DNA from: Hymenobacter ginkgonis
Lineage (GTDB): Bacteria; Bacteroidota; Bacteroidia; Cytophagales; Hymenobacteraceae
Length of the DNA stretch: 64,000 bases
Assembly: GCF_009755225.1 (NCBI RefSeq)
Contig: NZ_WQKZ01000003.1
Location: 1,023,679-1,087,678, forward strand
Direction of reading: 5' to 3'
Part shown: one piece after another, positions 18,194 through 26,240 of the stretch
Position numbering within the stretch: the stretch's first letter is position 1
How the letters are laid out: every line of letters starts with the position of its first letter
The notes under the pieces: model-generated
Database searches by the model: none
Told to the model about the DNA's origin: nothing
Seen by the model: the letters and a program-made list of their open reading frames with translations, nothing else
Translations under genes and position numbers: made by a program

Positions 18194-19552
18194 ATGCGTA
18201 CCGCCGCCGATACCCGATTTTTGGTGAATGAAACGCTGGCTTTGTTCAGCCGGCTCCAGACTGTGCGCTCATTCTCCCTGAGCACGCCGATGGTGCTGGC
18301 GGCGGCGGTGTCGGCGCCAGCGCAGGCGGCCATCAACGCGCACCTGGCGCACGTGGCCTTCGATTTGCGCCGCAAGCTGCTCGCTTTTGTGGGCTGGCTG
18401 CGGAGCCCTGAGAGCCAGCGCCTGAGCGCGGCCAAAACCCAGGCCCGCTACGTGCTGCTCAAGCTGCGCTTCAACAACCTGCTCGACCAGGTCGACATCT
18501 TCGCCGACGTGCTGGGGCAGCGCAGTGAGCACGGCACCGGCACCTGGGTGGCGGGCCTCGACGTGCTGGCCGAAGACGCCCTAACCCTGCCCGGCGGCTA
18601 CTATACCCCGCCGCCGCTCATCTGCTTTCTGGAGCGCGGGCACGGGGCGGCCATCCGGCGGGCGCGCACCCGCCTGCCGGGCGGCGACCTAAGCCCGGTG
18701 GGCGTGATTCAGATTCCGCGCGAGCGCATGATAGGCTCGGGTATCGCCTCCTCGCTTATTCATGAGGTGGGCCACCAGGGCTCCGAGCTGCTCGATTTGA
18801 CGAGTTCTATCCGGGCGGCCATCGAGCAAGTTATTGCCGATGGCGCTAAAGAAAACGCCCTGCCCTGGCAGCTGCTCAGCCGCTGGCTCAACGAGATTTT
18901 GTCGGACTGCTGGGCGCTAGGCCACCTGGGCATAACGGCCACCTACGGCCTGCTGAGCGTGGTGAGCTTGCCGAGCTACTTCGTGTTTCGCATCGGCACC
19001 GACGGCCCGCACCCCTTCCCCTGGATTCGGATGAAAATCAGCATCGCGCTGGGGGCCAAGATGTTTCCGCATCCGCAATGGGCCGCCCTAAGCCAGCAGT
19101 GGGAAGACCTCTACCCCCCCACCGACCTAGGGGCCGACAAGCAAGACCTCATTCACCGGCTCGAAGCCGTGCTGCCCGTCTTCGCCGACCTCGTGCTCAG
19201 CCACCGGCCGGCGTCCTTAAAAGGGCAGCGGGTGGCCGATATTTTCCCGCTGGCCGAGCGCCAGCCCGCGCAGCTGCAAGCTCTTTACGACACGTGGCAG
19301 CAGCACCCCTACCTGCGCGAGCACGCTGCGCCGTCGCTGGTATTTGCTGTGGTGGGCCAGGCCAAGGCCGACGGCCGCCTCTCGACCAACGACGAGGTGC
19401 GCGTGCTGTCGCACCTGCTGGAGCGCTGGGCCCTGAACCGAGCCCGCACCTACGGCACGGCGCCGGCCCTGGCGGCCCCGCCGCCTACCCCCGCCCCGAC
19501 TTCCACCTTCACTTTAAAACCCCGTACTCATGCACCGCGAATTAAGCATTGA
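18194..19552 (+). CDS. Putative gluzincin-type zinc metalloprotease
   Basis: A 452-residue protein with no recognised family name. Residues 190-194 read HEVGH (HExxH), and 39 residues later comes NEILSD at 233-238, matching the gluzincin pattern HExxH...NExxxD with Glu234 as probable third zinc ligand. Flanking sequence is mostly helical. The C-terminal 30 residues are Pro/Thr-rich. No signal peptide is seen, so it acts in the cytoplasm or leaves by another route. Start ATG 18194 is preferred over the earlier in-frame codon at 18119. Its last 23 bases overlap the next gene. The neighbouring glycine-zipper proteins are candidate substrates. Confidence 0.75.
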   Translation: MRTAADTRFLVNETLALFSRLQTVRSFSLSTPMVLAAAVSAPAQAAINAHLAHVAFDLRRKLLAFVGWLRSPESQRLSAAKTQARYVLLKLRFNNLLDQVDIFADVLGQRSEHGTGTWVAGLDVLAEDALTLPGGYYTPPPLICFLERGHGAAIRRARTRLPGGDLSPVGVIQIPRERMIGSGIASSLIHEVGHQGSELLDLTSSIRAAIEQVIADGAKENALPWQLLSRWLNEILSDCWALGHLGITATYGLLSVVSLPSYFVFRIGTDGPHPFPWIRMKISIALGAKMFPHPQWAALSQQWEDLYPPTDLGADKQDLIHRLEAVLPVFADLVLSHRPASLKGQRVADIFPLAERQPAQLQALYDTWQQHPYLREHAAPSLVFAVVGQAKADGRLSTNDEVRVLSHLLERWALNRARTYGTAPALAAPPPTPAPTSTFTLKPRTHAPRIKH

Positions 19553-21536
19553 TGCGTCGCAGGTGGCGCTCGGCGACGACTCCACCCTGACCCTGACGCT
19601 GAGCACCGACCCCCAGGGCAAAACCCTGCTGGAGTCGCTGAGCCCGAGGGGCTCGGTTAGCTTGAAATTTGACCACTTGGCCGACAACCGCGCCGCCCAA
19701 ACTCACGAGTTTCCTTTTGTTATCGACAACGACGTGCTCAAGCTCAGCGTCGGGCCCGAGCCCAGCGACGGGCTGTTCCTGTTTGGCAAGCTGGCGGTGG
19801 TGTCCAAAAAAGTGCCGCTGGCCGACAAGCAGAGCGTGGAGCTGGTCTGGGACATCCGCACCTGGGACGCGGCCGGCACGCTCACCATCGCGGGCGCCGT
19901 CACGGGTGGCGGCGACGTGACCAAGCGCGCCGGCAGAGACGTAATTATTAATCCGTCCATCTTCGACTTCGGCCCGCTCAAGCTACGGGTGCAGGAGCAA
20001 GAAGAGCAGCCGCCCGTGCGCGTGACCATGCAGGAGGCCAAGCGCGAAGAAACCTTCGACCAGACGCTCTGGGGACTCATTCGGCGCCGCACCCTCAACT
20101 TCAGCCGCTACCGCGGCTTCATCGACCGCGTGCTCTGCACCCAGGACGGCAAGGAGGGTAAGCAGGCCCGCGACTATGCCCAGGCCCGGCAGCTGCCCTT
20201 CAGCCGCGCGGCCTCCTACACCATGCTCAAGTACGCCACCGAGTTCTTTATGATGCAGGAAGCCGGTCTGGCCATCGACGACGAGATGGACATTCAGGGA
20301 GGTAACCTGAACTTGCAGCGCCCCAACCGTCTGGGCAATACCGACGAGTTGCGCCGCATCGGCGGGCCGGCCTTCAGCCTCGGCGCGCTGCGCGATAACT
20401 ACCTAGAGCAGCTCGAAAACGAGGAGGGCAAGGTGCTGCCGTATTTCAAACTCATCCGCGAGAAGCTCTCGGAAGTGCCCTTGAAGGACCCTAAGGACCT
20501 AATCGGGGGCGACGACATTTGCTACGGCATTCTGAAATCGAAGCTGCAATCGCCGCCGCTTATTGAGTTGATTTGGTCGTATTGGCACGAAGAAGGCGGC
20601 CTAGTGCAAACTATGAACGCCCTGAGCTTGCGCTTCCAAAACGTGCGCCGGCCCGGCCCCGGCCCCGACCCGCTCGCCAACCTGGCCATCGACCCGCTGC
20701 GGCCCCTCGGCAACGTCATTTGGGGCTACATCGAAGACGAGCGCAACCGCCTCACTATGAACCGCCGCAACCTGGAGTACCAGTACGAGTACGGCTTCGG
20801 GCTGATTGGGCGCGGCGTGCAGCCCATCGCGGTGGCCGAAAACCGCGCATTTTTCCTGCGGGGCTTTCACAACCTGCTGCGGGCCTGCATCGAGTTTTAC
20901 CAGCAGGCCAACTTCACGACCGTGATTCCCGATGGGTTCCCCATCCTCAACCACCTGCGCGAAGTGCACCTGACCCTGGCCGAAGGCGCGCATAACCAAT
21001 ACGGTGACTTGCCCTGGACGGCCCGCGGCGAAATGCTGACCCAGCAGTGGATACTGGCCCGGCCCGAGGTGCGCGAGTTTTTGGGTGGCCGCATCATGGT
21101 GCCCTACACCGAGCCCTGGATGGACCGCGTGGACAACATGAAGAGTCTGCAAGGCTGGAACCCGACCAACATCACGCACTTCCACGACCTAGGTGCCTTT
21201 GGCGAGCAGCTGCTGCTGAGTATCCGCTACGGCTCCTGGAATAGCCTGACCGTAGGCGCTACCAACGCCGCCAACTGGGCCCACTACTGGCGCGAGGAAA
21301 TTCAGCGCTACATCCACGCTTACAAAGCCGTGACGGGCATCGACCTGGCCACCGACCTCGGCGACATTCGCCAGAACCTGCCCGACAACGAGGAGCGCTA
21401 CCTGCAACCGTCGCAGCTCATTGAGCGCCAGGTGGCCATCCAGCAGGGCCAACTGCGCCGCAACCGCCAACTCAACGGGCAGCTCGCGCCGCGCCAGCCC
21501 CTTATGCCGCCCCAGCCCCGCCGCATGGTAGAGTAA
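19530..21536 (+). CDS. Large protein of unknown function
   Basis: A 668-residue protein that I do not recognise. The first 150 residues look like a beta-sandwich (ELSIDASQVALGDDSTLTLTLST, later LTIAGAVTGGGDVTKRAGRDVI). The rest is largely alpha-helical and rich in Arg and aromatic residues, with a His-rich stretch THFHDLGAFGEQLLL near 555 and a Gln/Arg/Pro-rich tail. No signal peptide or membrane helix is visible. The start overlaps the metalloprotease gene by 23 bases, suggesting coupled translation and a shared function. It could be a structural or scaffold component of the system. Confidence 0.8.
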   Translation: MHRELSIDASQVALGDDSTLTLTLSTDPQGKTLLESLSPRGSVSLKFDHLADNRAAQTHEFPFVIDNDVLKLSVGPEPSDGLFLFGKLAVVSKKVPLADKQSVELVWDIRTWDAAGTLTIAGAVTGGGDVTKRAGRDVIINPSIFDFGPLKLRVQEQEEQPPVRVTMQEAKREETFDQTLWGLIRRRTLNFSRYRGFIDRVLCTQDGKEGKQARDYAQARQLPFSRAASYTMLKYATEFFMMQEAGLAIDDEMDIQGGNLNLQRPNRLGNTDELRRIGGPAFSLGALRDNYLEQLENEEGKVLPYFKLIREKLSEVPLKDPKDLIGGDDICYGILKSKLQSPPLIELIWSYWHEEGGLVQTMNALSLRFQNVRRPGPGPDPLANLAIDPLRPLGNVIWGYIEDERNRLTMNRRNLEYQYEYGFGLIGRGVQPIAVAENRAFFLRGFHNLLRACIEFYQQANFTTVIPDGFPILNHLREVHLTLAEGAHNQYGDLPWTARGEMLTQQWILARPEVREFLGGRIMVPYTEPWMDRVDNMKSLQGWNPTNITHFHDLGAFGEQLLLSIRYGSWNSLTVGATNAANWAHYWREEIQRYIHAYKAVTGIDLATDLGDIRQNLPDNEERYLQPSQLIERQVAIQQGQLRRNRQLNGQLAPRQPLMPPQPRRMVE

Positions 21537-21656
21537 TGAGGTACTGGGGTAAGGAGGGGGTAGGGAACTACCTATCATTTATTGCGAGCGCGGCAATCAC
21601 CCCAGCACGACACCCAAACGACTATACTCTGAGGCGATTACTTCGCGTTGCTCGCC

Positions 21657-22832
21657 ATGACAGGCGCCCTACCCCCTCCTCATCCCATCACCCCCGTGCT
21701 CGACTTTACTTCCGCTCTTTACCTAGGCCCGCGGGTGCTGCCGCCGCCCGCGGGCTTGGTGCTGACTACCGGCCGCCCGGCCGCCTTGGGCGAAGACAAC
21801 CGCGCCCGGCAAGTAGCCCACGCCGTGGCCCGGCGGCAGGGCCTCGAAGCCGGCCTGCTAGCCCCCTCGACCCTGCATCTGTTTTGGGATGTCTTCCAGC
21901 TGGTGCCGGCGAGGGGAGTAGTGCTACTCGAAAATGGCTTGTACCCAGTGGGCCGGTGGGGCGGGCTGCGCGCGCAAGCGCAGGGCTTGCCAGTGGTGCA
22001 GTTTGAGACAGATAATCTCTTGAATTTAAGCCGATTGCTGCACGCGTACGCGCAGCAAGGCCGTCCGCCCTGGCTCGTGGCCGATGGCTGGCACCCTGGC
22101 CGGGGCCCCGCGCCGCTCAAGCAATATGCTGATTTGCTGGCGCCCTACCCCGGCGCCGTGCTGCTGCTGGATGACACCCAGGCCTTTGGGGTGTTGGGTG
22201 CCGGGCCCAGCGCCAGCCGGCCGCTCGGGCGGGGTGGGGGAGGGAGCCTCCCGCGCGCCTGCCTCGGGCTAGGCCGCGCGGCCCCCGAAGTGCTTACCAT
22301 CACCTCCCTGGCCAAGGGGCTGGGCGTGCCGGTGGCGGTGCTGGCTGGCCGCGCCCGGCGCGTGGCGCAGTTCCGGCGCTGCTCCGAAACGCGGGTGCAC
22401 ACCAGCCCCGTCTCGGCGTGGCACGCCTGGGCCGCCGCCGCCGCGTTGCGCCACGATGCCTGCTACGGCGAGGCCGCGCGCCGGCGCCTAGGCCAGCGGG
22501 TGGCGCAGTTTCGGCGCGGGCTGACCGAGGCCGGGCTGCGGCCGCACGGCGGCTGGTTTCCGGTGCAGAAGCTAGTGCTGGCCCGCACCACGGCCGCGCT
22601 GGCGTTGCACCAGCAGCTGCGCCAGGCGGGCATTGCCACGGTGCTGCTGGCCGGCGAGCACCAGCCCGGCGTGCCCGAAATCGCCTTTTGCCTGCGCGCA
22701 GACCACTCGGCCGCCGACATTGGCCGCGCCACAGCTACGCTGGCTGCGCTGGCCCGCCGCACCGACTGGTTTACTTCCTCTCCCTTTCCGACCCCTCGCC
22801 ATGAACTTGACCTCGAACGCTTTACTCAGTAG
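21657..22832 (+). CDS. PLP-dependent AONS/KBL-like enzyme
   Basis: A 391-residue fold-type I aminotransferase-like enzyme of the 8-amino-7-oxononanoate synthase / 2-amino-3-ketobutyrate CoA ligase group. Visible motifs are the PLP-binding Asp in LLLLDDTQAFGVLG, the Schiff-base Lys in ITSLAKGLGVPVAVL and the following TSPVSAWHAW. The family condenses an acyl-CoA with an amino acid. The sequence around the N-terminal substrate site is divergent, so biotin synthesis should not be assumed, and no other biotin gene is nearby. Start ATG 21657; an in-frame TTG lies at 21648. The end overlaps the next gene by 32 bases. Confidence 0.8.
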   Translation: MTGALPPPHPITPVLDFTSALYLGPRVLPPPAGLVLTTGRPAALGEDNRARQVAHAVARRQGLEAGLLAPSTLHLFWDVFQLVPARGVVLLENGLYPVGRWGGLRAQAQGLPVVQFETDNLLNLSRLLHAYAQQGRPPWLVADGWHPGRGPAPLKQYADLLAPYPGAVLLLDDTQAFGVLGAGPSASRPLGRGGGGSLPRACLGLGRAAPEVLTITSLAKGLGVPVAVLAGRARRVAQFRRCSETRVHTSPVSAWHAWAAAAALRHDACYGEAARRRLGQRVAQFRRGLTEAGLRPHGGWFPVQKLVLARTTAALALHQQLRQAGIATVLLAGEHQPGVPEIAFCLRADHSAADIGRATATLAALARRTDWFTSSPFPTPRHELDLERFTQ

Positions 22833-23679
22833 CCGGCCCCGCGCGGCTGGCCCGGCGGCGCTGGCCATCCTCTACCCCAAGGTGGGCAACGTGCTACGGG
22901 TGCCGTTGCGCCGCACGCGCACGGGCGGGGCCCACGGCTGCGCGCAGCACCCCGAGCGCCAGTTTATTGTCTGGTTTAACCGCATGTCTGCCGCCCGCCC
23001 GGGCTTCCCGATGCAGATAAAAAGTATTCTGCTCATCACCGGCGAGCCGCTGTGCCCGAGCTGCCACCGGGCGCTGGCCCGCTTCCTGAGCCAGTACCAG
23101 CTGGCCGGCAAGCTGCGCCTGCGCTCGGCAGCGCCCGCCCCGTGCCGATGCGGCGACAACTGCGCCTGTGGCACTGCCACCGTCAGCGCCGCGGTGCTGC
23201 TGGATGAGGTGCTCCAGGAAGGACTGGGCGAAACCCCGCGGCGCGGCGCGCAGTCCCTACCCCCCGCCACCGGCCCCTACCGGCAGGTGAGCGGTCACCA
23301 CATTCACCAATCGGGGGCGTACGCCGCCCGGGGCGCCTCGGCCCAAAACAACCCCAATCACCGCGCCGCCCTCGCCATTGCTCAGAACGGGCCTGGCTTT
23401 ACCCCCGCACAGCACGACCGGGCCTCGGCGGTGCAGCGCGGCACCAACCGCGCCGCGCACGGCCACGACGTGGACTTGCGCGCCGGTGGGGTGCGCGTGC
23501 GCACCTCGGGTACGGGCACGCTGGCCGCCGCGCCCAGCCAGGGCTTCGAAGACCTCAAGGCCTACTACGCGCTGCTAGCCGCCGGCCGCTCGCCCGCCGA
23601 AGCCCTGCGCCTCGTCAACCTATCGGCGCAGCAACTGGCCGCGGCGGGCGCCGTGCCGGTGCGGGTACCGTCGCGCTAG
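22801..23679 (+). CDS. Deaminase-like / HHIH protein resembling polymorphic toxins
   Basis: A 292-residue protein. The first half has an H-P-E motif (residues 50-52) and, after a beta strand (KSILLITGEPL), C-P-S-C (85-88). This is the H-x-E ... C-x-x-C arrangement of cytidine-deaminase-fold toxins. A second Cys cluster, CRCGDNCACG, lies at 115-124. The second half contains GHHIHQSGAYAA at 165-176 followed by NHRAAL and a TPAQHDRAS segment, like the HNH/AHH-type nuclease tips of polymorphic toxins. It overlaps the PLP-enzyme gene by 32 bases. No immunity gene or secretion signal is evident. The activity is inferred from motifs only. Confidence 0.6.
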   Translation: MNLTSNALLSSRPRAAGPAALAILYPKVGNVLRVPLRRTRTGGAHGCAQHPERQFIVWFNRMSAARPGFPMQIKSILLITGEPLCPSCHRALARFLSQYQLAGKLRLRSAAPAPCRCGDNCACGTATVSAAVLLDEVLQEGLGETPRRGAQSLPPATGPYRQVSGHHIHQSGAYAARGASAQNNPNHRAALAIAQNGPGFTPAQHDRASAVQRGTNRAAHGHDVDLRAGGVRVRTSGTGTLAAAPSQGFEDLKAYYALLAAGRSPAEALRLVNLSAQQLAAAGAVPVRVPSR

Positions 23680-23810
23680 CAGCGGGGCCAGCAAGGGGCC
23701 GTAGCGGCACCCCCTAGTACGTCTCTACCGAAACCACTCTGGCAAGGCAGCCCATCGCCGCGCAGCTATAGTGTGCAGCGCCACACCTTAGTACTCCTAA
23801 GTCCTTAGTC

Positions 23811-25220
23811 ATGAATGCAGTCGAGCAAGTGCGGCCCGAGCCGGAGGCTGCTGCGGCCCGGCCGCGGTTTTTGCGGCAACTTCAGCAGCTGGTGGCGTTT
23901 GCCAGCATCAGCACCGAGCCGCAGCACGCGGGGGCGGTGCGCGCCTGCGCGGCGTGGCTGGCGCAGCACCTGCGCAGCGTTGGGCTCGATGGGGTGCGGG
24001 TGTATGTCACGCCGCGCCACCCGGTGGTATACGCCGAAAAGCTAGTCAGCCCGGCACACCCTACCCTCCTTATTTACGGCCACTACGATGTGCAACCCGT
24101 GGACCCAGCCGCGGCCTGGACGGTGCCACCCTTCGGCGGCCTCGTGCGCGGCGACCGCCTCTATGGCCGGGGCGCGTCCGACGACAAGGGCCAGTTCTTT
24201 ACGCACCTTAAGGCCCTGGAAATCTTGCTGCAAGCTGGGTCGCCCCTGTCCCTCAACGTGAAGGTGCTGCTCGAAGGCGAGGAAGAAATCGGCAGCCCCA
24301 ACCTAGGCGCCTTCATCCGCCGGCACCGCCGGCAGCTGCGCGCCGACTGGGCCGTGCTATCGGATACAAACATGCGTTCGGCGCAGCAGCCGGCGCTCAC
24401 CTACGGCCTGCGCGGCAGCCTCAGCGCCGAGCTGGCCGTGCAAGGGCCCAAAGCCGAATTGCACTCGGGTATTTTTGGTGGCGCGGTGCTCAACCCCTTG
24501 CAGGCGCTGAGCGAAATACTGGCGCAGCTGCACGACCCCGCGGGCCGCATTGCTATCCCCGGGTTCTACGACGCGGTGCGGCCAGCGCCGGCCGCCGAGC
24601 GGGCCTACCTGCGCCGCACCGGCCCCTCCGATGCGCAGCTATTGCGCGAGGCACAGGCCGAGCAGGGGTGGGGCGAGGCCGGCTACAGCCTCTACGAGCG
24701 CACCGTGCTGCGGCCTTCGCTCAGCATTACGGGGCTTAGCGGGGGCTACCAGGGGGTAGGCATCCAGGCGATTATTCCGCCGCAGGCCAGTGCCAAGCTC
24801 AGCTTTCGGCTCGCCCCCGGCCAGGACCCGCTCGTGGTGGAGCAGCAGCTGCGCCGCTACCTAGCCCAGCTTACGCCGCCGCAGGTGCAAGCCACGCTCA
24901 CGACGCAGCTGCGGGCCCGGCCCTACGCCGTGGCGCCGCAACACCCGGCCATGCAGGCGGCGGCCCGCGCCTACGCCGTAGGCTTTGGGCGGGCGCCGGT
25001 GTGGCAGCGCTCGGGCGGCACCATCTCGGTGGTGACGCTTTTTGAGGAAGAACTCGGCATCCCTACCGTGCTCATGGGGTTTGGCCTGCCCGCCGACCAC
25101 AAGCACGGCCCCGATGAGTTTTTGCACCTGCCCAATTTCTGGCGTGGCATCCAAACCAGCTTGGCCTTTATGCGTGAGCTAGGGCAAATGGGAGTAGGGC
25201 AACTAGCTGAAAATGAATAA
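23811..25220 (+). CDS. M20-family metallopeptidase (dipeptidase)
   Basis: A 469-residue di-zinc hydrolase of the M20 family. Zinc ligands and catalytic residues are visible in YGHYDVQPVDP, GRGASDDKGQF, LLEGEEEIGSPN and the final GPDEFLHLPNFWRG. A dimerisation domain lies between about 215 and 345. The family cleaves dipeptides or deacylates N-acyl amino acids, in the cytoplasm when there is no signal peptide, as here. A 20-codon frame overlaps its stop and an amidohydrolase follows, so it may finish or recycle a peptide made or cut by the upstream genes (inference). Confidence 0.92.
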   Translation: MNAVEQVRPEPEAAAARPRFLRQLQQLVAFASISTEPQHAGAVRACAAWLAQHLRSVGLDGVRVYVTPRHPVVYAEKLVSPAHPTLLIYGHYDVQPVDPAAAWTVPPFGGLVRGDRLYGRGASDDKGQFFTHLKALEILLQAGSPLSLNVKVLLEGEEEIGSPNLGAFIRRHRRQLRADWAVLSDTNMRSAQQPALTYGLRGSLSAELAVQGPKAELHSGIFGGAVLNPLQALSEILAQLHDPAGRIAIPGFYDAVRPAPAAERAYLRRTGPSDAQLLREAQAEQGWGEAGYSLYERTVLRPSLSITGLSGGYQGVGIQAIIPPQASAKLSFRLAPGQDPLVVEQQLRRYLAQLTPPQVQATLTTQLRARPYAVAPQHPAMQAAARAYAVGFGRAPVWQRSGGTISVVTLFEEELGIPTVLMGFGLPADHKHGPDEFLHLPNFWRGIQTSLAFMRELGQMGVGQLAENE

Positions 25221-25275
25221 CAGCTCGCCCTCCGTGGCCGACCCCACGACGCCCTTCTGGGGCGACCCCAACTAA
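25213..25275 (+). CDS. Possible 20-residue peptide gene
   Basis: A short frame reads MNNSSPSVADPTTPFWGDPN and then TAA. Its ATG lies inside the last codons of the M20 peptidase gene (8-base overlap), as expected for translational coupling. It ends 30 bases before the amidohydrolase start. The Pro/Asp-rich end TPFWGDPN looks like a defined peptide rather than random sequence. It could equally be chance. No leader/core pattern of a known peptide class is recognised. Confidence 0.35.
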   Translation: MNNSSPSVADPTTPFWGDPN

Positions 25276-25305
25276 ATATAATTCCCTACCCCCTCCCTTG
25301 CTGCC

Positions 25306-26136
25306 ATGCTCATCATCGACTGCCACTGCCACGCCGGACGCGGCGACGGCCTTACCGGCCCCTGGGACACCGACGCGCCCCTGCGCCCTTACCTGGCCTG
25401 GGCCGACGAGGCGGGCATCCAGCGCACGGTCATTTTTGCCGCCTTCCACTCCGATTACGCCGTGGCCAACCGCCAAGTGGCGCAGTTGGTGCAGCAGCAG
25501 CCCGAGCGGTTCTACGGCTTCGCCTTCGTGCACGCCGAGCGCGACCGCGGCCGGATACTTGACCTCGTGCGCACCGCCGTGGAGGACTACGGCTTTGTGG
25601 GCATCAAGCTGCACCGCTACGACGCCCGCATCAGCCGCGAGGTGTGCGACGTGGCCCGCGCCTTCCGTCTGCCCGTGCTCTACGATGTGGTGGGCGAAGC
25701 CTCGGTGGTCGACCTGCTGGCCGCGCAGTACCCCGATGTCAATTTCATTATTCCCCACCTAGGGTCGTTTGCCGACGACTGGCGCGCCCAAACCGCCCTC
25801 ATCGACTACCTGGTGCGCTGCCCCAACATCTACACCGACACCTCGGGCGTGCGCCGCTTCGACATTTTGCAGCGCGCCGTAGAGCGGGCCGGGGCGGGTA
25901 AGTTCCTCTTCGGCTCCGATGGCCCCTGGCTGCACCCCGGCGTCGAGCTTAGCAAAATTTACGCCCTGCATCTAAATGAGCCTGATTTTCAAAAGGTAAC
26001 CTCGGGCAACTTGCTACGCCTCATTAGGCGCGTGCGGCCGACGGTAGGGGAAGGGGCCGGGCGGCGCGTAGCCGTAGCCGCCGCCCCCACCGCTGAAAAG
26101 TGGCGCGACCCGTGGCTGGTGGGCGGCGAGGGATAA
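25306..26136 (+). CDS. Amidohydrolase family protein (TIM-barrel metal hydrolase)
   Basis: A 276-residue amidohydrolase-2 type enzyme. Metal and catalytic residues are visible as IDCHCHAG (H-x-H at residues 7 and 9), VGIKLHRYD, IPHLGSF and GSDGPW. The family hydrolyses or decarboxylates small organic substrates. The last 35 residues are an Arg/Ala-rich extension. It is the last gene of the 16-26 kb run and is followed by a strong terminator shared with the convergent regulator gene. Confidence 0.88.
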   Translation: MLIIDCHCHAGRGDGLTGPWDTDAPLRPYLAWADEAGIQRTVIFAAFHSDYAVANRQVAQLVQQQPERFYGFAFVHAERDRGRILDLVRTAVEDYGFVGIKLHRYDARISREVCDVARAFRLPVLYDVVGEASVVDLLAAQYPDVNFIIPHLGSFADDWRAQTALIDYLVRCPNIYTDTSGVRRFDILQRAVERAGAGKFLFGSDGPWLHPGVELSKIYALHLNEPDFQKVTSGNLLRLIRRVRPTVGEGAGRRVAVAAAPTAEKWRDPWLVGGEG

Positions 26137-26160
26137 GAAAAAGTAGGTTTCAGAATAATT

Positions 26161-26207
26161 AAAAACGTCGCTCCTGCTGAGCTTGCCGAGGCAGGAGCGA
26201 CGTTTTT
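26161..26207. terminator. Bidirectional terminator
   Basis: Seventeen-base perfect arms (26161-26177 and 26191-26207), starting with five A and ending with five T, lie between convergent genes. It should stop transcription from both sides. Confidence 0.92.
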
Positions 26208-26240
26208 AGCTATTCGGCTAAGTCAAAAACAAGCCAGTCA

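Noticed and set aside
21657..22832. Reading the PLP enzyme as BioF of a biotin operon
   Set aside because: No other biotin gene is nearby and the N-terminal substrate region diverges.
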